Source: Legionellales bacterium
GTDB lineage: Bacteria > Pseudomonadota > Gammaproteobacteria > Legionellales > Legionellaceae
Reading direction: 5' to 3'
DNA: 62,188 bases
Assembly (NCBI GenBank): GCA_026399195.1
Contig: JAPLRK010000059.1
Location: 1 to 62,188, forward strand
The translations under genes were made by a program, and so were the position numbers. Below the pieces are notes generated by a model, which made no database searches, had not been told where the DNA came from, and saw nothing but the letters and a program-made list of their open reading frames with translations. Below are positions 56,530-62,188 of this stretch, one piece after another (positions within the stretch are counted from its first letter, which is position 1; each line of letters starts with the position of its first letter).

Positions 56530-59500
56530 TGTAAATCCTGCAATTTTGTCACAGTTTTTCTATCTTCATACTTCATGGCCAAACAAGCAGCCTCTGCACC
56601 AGACAGGGTTGTAGTATAGCTAACCTTATGTTGCAATGCATTACGACGAATGGCAAATGAATCCGCAATGGCCAATTTTCCTTCCGTCGTGTTCACAATA
56701 AAATCAATCTCGTGATTTTTGATATAGTCGACCACATGAGGCCGGCCTTCAGCCACTTTAAACACCCGCTGACAAGCAATTCCTGCCGCTTCTAGCACGC
56801 CAGCAGTTCCCCTAGTGGCCAAAATCTCAAACCCAAGCGCAATCAGTCGTTTTGCAATTTCTCCAACGCGTGCTTTGTCAGCATCACGAACAGACACAAA
56901 TGCCCGCCTACGTTTCATGATATGAGCACCAGCACCCAATTGCGCTTTCGCGTAGGCTTGCCCAAATCGTTTTGCAATCCCCATGACTTCACCCGTAGAC
57001 TTCATTTCAGGGCCTAAAATAGAATCCACTCCTGAAAATTTAATGAACGGGAAAACTGGTAATTTGATAGAATAAAAATCAAGCTGCTGATGATGATGTG
57101 CAAGCCCTTGCTCTTTCAAACTCTTGCCAATCATACAAAGGGCTGCAATTTTGGCCAATGAAAGTCCGGTGGCCTTGGAAACAAAAGGCACGGTACGAGA
57201 CGCACGAGGATTGACTTCCAACACATAGATGTCATCGGCCTGGATTGCAAATTGCGCATTGATCAATCCAACCACACCTAGCTCTAAGGCCATGGCTCGC
57301 ATCTGACTTATCAAATCCTGTTGAACTACGGTACTGATGCTGAAGGGTGGCAAGGTACAAGCCGAATCACCTGAGTGAATACCCGCTTGTTCAATATGCT
57401 CCATAATAGCGCCTATCAACACATCCTCGCCATCGCATACTGCATCAACATCGACCTCAATGGCATCATTTAAAAATCGGTCTAACAATACAGGCGAGTC
57501 ATTTGAAACCAAAACCGCATGAGAGAGATAGTGACGCAAATCTTCTTCTTGATACACCACTTCCATCGCCCGACCACCCAAAACATAAGACGGCCTGACC
57601 ACCAATGGATAACCAATTCGAGCAGCCAAGATCACGGCCTCAGATTCGCTACGGACCGTCCCATTGGCGGGTTGTAAAAGATGTAACTGCGTGACTATCT
57701 TTTGAAAGCGTTCACGATCTTCCGCTTTATCAATGGCATCTGGGGTTGTGCCGATGATCTTGACCCCATTGGCTTCTAATGCCCTAGCCAATTTTAAAGG
57801 GGTCTGTCCACCATAATGTACAATCACACCCATCGGCTTTTCAACAGCAACCACAGCCAACACATCTTCGAGAGTCACCGATTCAAAGTAAAGCCTATCT
57901 GACGTATCAAAATCGGTTGACACTGTTTCAGGATTACAATTGAGCATGATCGTTTGATAACCTGCTTCACGCAACGCCATCGCTGCATGCACGCAACAAT
58001 AATCAAACTCAATCCCTTGACCAATACGATTGGGTCCCCCGCCTAAAATCAGGATTTTTTTCTTGCCCTGTTCAGGACGTGCCTCACACACGGTGTCATA
58101 ACAAGAATAAAGATAAGCCGTGGTGCTTGGAAACTCACCAGCACAAGAATCTATGCGTTTATAAACAGGATGCACGCTTAAGTGCTCTCGATGAGCCCTG
58201 ACCTCATCTTCTGAGCATTGAAATAAGCCAGCAAGATAGAGATCAGCAAACCCAAAACGTTTAAGCTGGTGCATGGTTTCCTTCGTGATGTCGCAGAACT
58301 TAGTCCCTATCAGGCTGTTTTCTACTTGCACCAACTCCTGAATTTGAGCCAAAAACCACGGGTCTATTTTACTCTCTTGTTGAATCTCATCCATCGTAAA
58401 TCCATGCCTGAAAGCATCCGCGATATACCACAAGCGATCGGGCGTGGGCTCTCGTAAATAACCACGTAAAATCGCGGGATCGCCTTTTGGAACCAAGGAG
58501 TGCAATCCACATCGACCAATCTCCAATCCTCGAATGGCTTTTTGCAATGACTGTTGAAAATCAACGCCTATGGCCATCACCTCACCCACGGATTTCATTT
58601 GCGTGGATAATGTCCGGGGTGTTTGTGGAAATTTATCAAAATTAAACCGAGGGATTTTGGTGACCACATAATCAATGCTCGGTTCGAAGGACGCAGGTGT
58701 TTTCCCACCGGTGATTTCATTGGCTAACTCATCTAAGGTATAACCTACTGCAAGCAAAGCGGCTACTTTGGCAATAGGAAACCCTGTGGCCTTGGACGCA
58801 AGGGCGGAACTTCGAGATACTCGAGGATTCATTTCTACAACCAAAATGCGCCCATCATCAGGATTTATCGCAAACTGAACGTTTGAACCGCCCGTGTCCA
58901 CCCCCACCGCACGCAAAACCAGAATGGCCGCATCACGCATTCTCTGATACTCTTTGTCTGTTAAGGTTTGTGCGGGTGCAACGGTGATGGAATCGCCGGT
59001 ATGAACCCCCATGGGATCGAAATTTTCAATAGTACAAACGATGATGCAATTGTCTTTTTTATCTCGCACCACTTCCATTTCAAATTCTTTCCAACCCAAC
59101 ACCGACTCATCGAGCAATAACTCGTGGGTAGGGGAAAGCTCAAAGCCATGTGAACAAATCTCTTCAAATTCTTCACGATTATAGGCAATCCCACCCCCAC
59201 TCCCCCCCATGGTGAAGGAAGGACGAATGATCGTCGGGAAACCCAATTGGGCTTGCACAGATAAGGCTTCTTCTAAACTATGAGCAATGGCTGATCGCGG
59301 CATTTCCAAACCAATGGATTTCATCAATTGGCGGAATTTATCTCTATCTTCGGCTTTGTCGATGGCCTCACGAGTCGCTCCAATCAGTTCAACGCCATAT
59401 TTTTCAAGAACCCCTTCGCGAACCAAATCCAAAGCACAATTCAGGGCAGTCTGCCCACCCATCGTTGGCAATAGGGCATCAGGACGTTCACGCTCAATTA

Positions 59501-59729
59501 CCTGCGCGACTTCTTGCCATACCACAGGTTCGATATAAGTGGCATCGGCAAGTTCAGGATCCGTCATGATGGTTGCAGGATTCGAGTTGACCAAAATGAC
59601 TCGATAGCCCTCCTTTTTCAAAGCTCTGATGGCTTGAGTTCCAGAGTAATCAAATTCACACGCCTGCCCAATCACAATAGGGCCCGCACCAAGAATCAGA
59701 ATAGATTGGATATCCGTTCGCTTTGGCAT
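56526..59729 (-). CDS. carB: Carbamoyl-phosphate synthase large subunit
   Basis: CarB makes carbamoyl phosphate for arginine and pyrimidines. ATG 59729 with GAGGAG upstream opens [20 protein letters not shown]; 1067 aa (E. coli 1073). Two homologous ATP-grasp halves ([22 protein letters not shown]), [20 protein letters not shown] and [20 protein letters not shown], and the C-terminal allosteric MGS-like domain ([21 protein letters not shown]). carA is not next to it in this window: upstream lies ahcY. Confidence 0.97.
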   Translation of the reverse strand: MPKRTDIQSILILGAGPIVIGQACEFDYSGTQAIRALKKEGYRVILVNSNPATIMTDPELADATYIEPVVWQEVAQVIERERPDALLPTMGGQTALNCALDLVREGVLEKYGVELIGATREAIDKAEDRDKFRQLMKSIGLEMPRSAIAHSLEEALSVQAQLGFPTIIRPSFTMGGSGGGIAYNREEFEEICSHGFELSPTHELLLDESVLGWKEFEMEVVRDKKDNCIIVCTIENFDPMGVHTGDSITVAPAQTLTDKEYQRMRDAAILVLRAVGVDTGGSNVQFAINPDDGRILVVEMNPRVSRSSALASKATGFPIAKVAALLAVGYTLDELANEITGGKTPASFEPSIDYVVTKIPRFNFDKFPQTPRTLSTQMKSVGEVMAIGVDFQQSLQKAIRGLEIGRCGLHSLVPKGDPAILRGYLREPTPDRLWYIADAFRHGFTMDEIQQESKIDPWFLAQIQELVQVENSLIGTKFCDITKETMHQLKRFGFADLYLAGLFQCSEDEVRAHREHLSVHPVYKRIDSCAGEFPSTTAYLYSCYDTVCEARPEQGKKKILILGGGPNRIGQGIEFDYCCVHAAMALREAGYQTIMLNCNPETVSTDFDTSDRLYFESVTLEDVLAVVAVEKPMGVIVHYGGQTPLKLARALEANGVKIIGTTPDAIDKAEDRERFQKIVTQLHLLQPANGTVRSESEAVILAARIGYPLVVRPSYVLGGRAMEVVYQEEDLRHYLSHAVLVSNDSPVLLDRFLNDAIEVDVDAVCDGEDVLIGAIMEHIEQAGIHSGDSACTLPPFSISTVVQQDLISQMRAMALELGVVGLINAQFAIQADDIYVLEVNPRASRTVPFVSKATGLSLAKIAALCMIGKSLKEQGLAHHHQQLDFYSIKLPVFPFIKFSGVDSILGPEMKSTGEVMGIAKRFGQAYAKAQLGAGAHIMKRRRAFVSVRDADKARVGEIAKRLIALGFEILATRGTAGVLEAAGIACQRVFKVAEGRPHVVDYIKNHEIDFIVNTTEGKLAIADSFAIRRNALQHKVSYTTTLSGAEAACLAMKYEDRKTVTKLQDLH

Positions 59730-59772
59730 GATCTCCTCAATAACAAACAAATTATCAAACAGTCAAAAAATC

Positions 59773-61077
59773 CTAATACCGATAATGATCCGGTTTAAAA
59801 GGGCCATTCACTCCTACGCCTAAATAACCCGCTTGCTCTTCCGTTAACTTGGTTAATTTGGCGCCGATGCGCCCCAAATGCAACTGAGCTACTTTTTCAT
59901 CCAGATGTTTGGGCAAAACATAGACTTGATGAGCATAGGTTTTGGAAGATTTGAACAATTCGATTTGCGCTAACACCTGGTTACTGAACGATGCCGACAT
60001 CACAAAACTAGGGTGTCCTGTGGCGCAACCCAAATTCACTAAACGACCTTCAGCCAAAAGAATAAGACGTTTGCCATCTGGAAAAATCACATGATCCACT
60101 TGCGGTTTGATATTATCCCAAGCGTATTGTCTCAAACTCTGCACATCAATTTCAGAATCAAAATGGCCAATATTGCATAAAATCGCTTGATTCTTCATCT
60201 GCAACATGTGTTCATGCGTCACTACATGAAAATTGCCGGTCGCTGTGACCACAATATCCACCTGAGAAGCCATATCATCTAGAGTCACCACGCGATACCC
60301 TTCCATCGCCGCCTGCAGAGCACAAATAGGGTCTATTTCTGCAACACACACGCAGGCACCCTGCCCACGAAGCGCCTGCGCGCATCCTTTGCCTACATCC
60401 CCATACCCAAGAATCAAAGCAGTTTTACCGGCTACCATCACATCCGTTGCTCGCTTTAAACCATCCAACAAGGACTCTCGACAGCCATAAAGGTTATCAA
60501 ATTTGGATTTGGTCACCGCATCATTGACGTTGATGGCAGGGATTTTTAAAAGACCATTTTTGGCCATGTCATAAAGTCTAGCCACACCTGTTGTCGTTTC
60601 TTCAGAAACCCCGAGAATCTCTGACAATAATTCAGGATGTTTTTGATGAATCAACGTCGTCAAATCACCGCCATCATCCAATAATAGGTTTGGGGTCCAA
60701 CCGTTAGGGCCTCGTATGGTTTGCTCCACACACCACCAATAGTCTTCCTCGGTTTCTCCTTTCCAGGCAAACACCGGAATGCCTGCCTCAGCGATGGCTG
60801 AAGCCGCGTGATCCTGCGTTGAAAAAATATTACAAGAAGACCATCGCACCTCGGCCCCTAAGGCAAGTAACGTTTCAATCAACACGGCGGTTTGAATCGT
60901 CATATGCAAACAACCCGCAATACGTGCCCCACGCAATGGTTTTTCTTTTCCAAATTCAGCTCGAAGCGACATCAAACCTGGCATTTCGGTCTCAGCAATG
61001 GCTATTTCTTTGCGGCCCCAGGCTGCAAGAGATAGATCAGCGACCTTATAATTCAACACATCTTTCTCTAAAATCAT
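59773..61077 (-). CDS. ahcY: S-adenosylhomocysteinase
   Basis: AhcY splits S-adenosylhomocysteine to adenosine and homocysteine, using bound [54 protein letters not shown], the NAD site [20 protein letters not shown] and the C-terminal [10 protein letters not shown] are present. 434 aa. ATG 61077 with GGAG upstream is preferred over the adjacent GTG. It lies 20 bases after metK, so the methyl-cycle enzymes are co-transcribed. Confidence 0.96.
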   Translation of the reverse strand: MILEKDVLNYKVADLSLAAWGRKEIAIAETEMPGLMSLRAEFGKEKPLRGARIAGCLHMTIQTAVLIETLLALGAEVRWSSCNIFSTQDHAASAIAEAGIPVFAWKGETEEDYWWCVEQTIRGPNGWTPNLLLDDGGDLTTLIHQKHPELLSEILGVSEETTTGVARLYDMAKNGLLKIPAINVNDAVTKSKFDNLYGCRESLLDGLKRATDVMVAGKTALILGYGDVGKGCAQALRGQGACVCVAEIDPICALQAAMEGYRVVTLDDMASQVDIVVTATGNFHVVTHEHMLQMKNQAILCNIGHFDSEIDVQSLRQYAWDNIKPQVDHVIFPDGKRLILLAEGRLVNLGCATGHPSFVMSASFSNQVLAQIELFKSSKTYAHQVYVLPKHLDEKVAQLHLGRIGAKLTKLTEEQAGYLGVGVNGPFKPDHYRY

Positions 61078-61097
61078 CACCTACTCCTAAAAAAAAG

Positions 61098-62188
61098 TTA
61101 CAATGCTTTCTGTAAGTCAACCACTTTGTCCAACCGTTCCCAGGGGAAATCCGAGCGGCCATAATGGCCATACGTTGCGGTTCGTCGATAAATGGGGCGC
61201 AGCAGATCATGGTGATCAATGATGCCTTGTGGGGTCAAATCAAAGTGAGTATTGATAAGATCAATGATCGTCGCTTGTGAAAGACGCCCGGTCCCGAAGG
61301 TTTCTACAAAAATAGAGGTGGGCTCTGCTATGCCTATTGCGTAAGACACTTGAATCTCGCATTTATCCGCAATTCCTGAAGCGACAATGTTTTTCGCAAC
61401 GTGCCTTGCAGCATAAGCGGCAGATCGGTCCACTTTGGAGGGATCTTTGCCTGAAAAACACCCACCCCCATGACGTGCCATCCCGCCATAAGTATCCACA
61501 ATGATTTTACGACCCGTTAACCCACAATCCCCTTGTGGACCACCTATCACAAATCGCCCAGTGGGGTTAATAAAATAACGGGTTTGTGGCAACAACCAAT
61601 CGGCGGGTAAGACAGGTGTTATGATTTCCGCACGAACCGCCTCCATCAAGTCTTTATGACTGATGCTTGGCGAATGTTGGGTTGAAAAGACCACCGTATC
61701 CACAGACACAGGTTTCCCATCCTCATAATTCAAGGTCAATTGGCATTTGGCGTCTGGCCTCAACCAAGACAAAGTGCCCTCTTTTCGACATTTTGCCTGC
61801 TGTTCCATCAAACGATGGGCAAAGGCGATAGGGGCTGGCATAAAGACATCGGTCTCGCGGCTGGCATATCCAAACATCAGTCCTTGATCACCCGCGCCCA
61901 ATTGTTTGGTTTGTTGATTATCAACGCCTTGAGCGATATCAGAAGATTGTTTACCAATCGCTGACAGCACCGCACAGGACTCCCAATCAAACCCCATTTC
62001 GGAGCTGTTATAGCCGATGTCTTTGATGACGCCGCGTGTGATTTCCTCCACGTCTACCCAAGCACTGGTCGTGATTTCGCCACCCACCAAGACCATCCCA
62101 GTTTTCACAAAGGTTTCACACGCCACACGTGCATGCGGATCTTTGGCGATGATGGCATCCAGAATCGCATCGGAGATTTGGTCGGCAA
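61098..62188 (-). CDS. metK: S-adenosylmethionine synthase (partial)
   Basis: MetK makes SAM from methionine and ATP. The gene runs off the right edge: DNA up to 62188 reads [20 protein letters not shown] before [20 protein letters not shown], so about 20 N-terminal residues (including the GHPDK motif) are outside. [12 protein letters not shown], the [14 protein letters not shown] loop, [20 protein letters not shown] and AIGIAEPTS are intact. The stop lies 20 bases before ahcY. Confidence 0.96.
   Translation of the reverse strand, partial: ADQISDAILDAIIAKDPHARVACETFVKTGMVLVGGEITTSAWVDVEEITRGVIKDIGYNSSEMGFDWESCAVLSAIGKQSSDIAQGVDNQQTKQLGAGDQGLMFGYASRETDVFMPAPIAFAHRLMEQQAKCRKEGTLSWLRPDAKCQLTLNYEDGKPVSVDTVVFSTQHSPSISHKDLMEAVRAEIITPVLPADWLLPQTRYFINPTGRFVIGGPQGDCGLTGRKIIVDTYGGMARHGGGCFSGKDPSKVDRSAAYAARHVAKNIVASGIADKCEIQVSYAIGIAEPTSIFVETFGTGRLSQATIIDLINTHFDLTPQGIIDHHDLLRPIYRRTATYGHYGRSDFPWERLDKVVDLQKAL

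Noticed and set aside
61078-61097. SAH or SAM riboswitch between metK and ahcY
   Set aside because: Only 20 bases separate the genes, too short for any known aptamer.

Overview
The window reads as chromosomal DNA of a gammaproteobacterium. Core-gene sequences and local orders (rplU-rpmA-obgE, lepA-lepB-DUF4845-rnc, carB-greA, a sufBCDS operon with its own Rrf2 regulator, mutS, radA, ychF) look like Legionellales (Legionella/Coxiella/Aquicella type). This assignment is an inference from protein resemblance; no search was run. Large proteins with eukaryote-like features (a 4371-residue DUF3638-like protein, an 837-residue ankyrin-like protein, a coiled-coil membrane protein, a Stealth-type phosphotransferase) and several decayed genes fit a host-associated lineage undergoing reduction.

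Layout. 1-6.7 kb: an unknown protein behind a MITE-like inverted repeat, ychF, a headless pth joined to rplY, divergent rplU-rpmA-obgE, a cinA relic, a Stealth gene and a small lipoprotein. 6.7-16.1 kb: mutS, a broken tamA, tamB, convergent radA, xseB-ispA and a Gly/His-rich membrane protein. 16.1-16.5 kb: a damaged, partly duplicated tRNA-Ala and tRNA-Glu. 16.5-21 kb: a dGTPase, a SPOR lipoprotein, and mltB-gspL(broken)-gspM. 21.4-25 kb: lepA, lepB, DUF4845, rnc. 25-38.5 kb: DUF1840 and the giant gene, 21% of the window, where era/recO often lie. 38.6-43.4 kb: pilU, an AddB-like nuclease and epmA. 43.4-49.5 kb: sufR-B-C-D-S-U-T, reading leftward. 49.6-52.5 kb: a porin with an FNR-type site, a membrane protein and yhbY. 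52.6-56 kb: an acid phosphatase and the ankyrin-like gene, on the opposite strand between yhbY and greA. 56-62.2 kb: greA, carB, ahcY and metK (cut by the window edge).

How the genes work together. The suf operon is a complete Fe-S assembly set with an autoregulatory-looking operator. metK and ahcY form part of the methyl cycle. TamA/TamB would serve outer-membrane assembly, but TamA is broken. GspL/GspM are the inner-membrane platform of type II secretion, but GspL is broken.

Two themes stand out. First, four genes (pth, cinA, tamA, gspL) carry deletions that shift frame, and a tRNA-Ala is damaged; this is either real decay or a sequence/assembly problem, and pth matters most because it is normally essential. 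Second, small dispersed repeats occur in and between genes: a 20-base element (TTAGGATCGGGAGCGAAATA) at gene ends, and a roughly 33-base element found both downstream of ispA and in frame inside sufD. The best candidate for undescribed biology is the giant DUF3638-like protein with a C-terminal membrane anchor.
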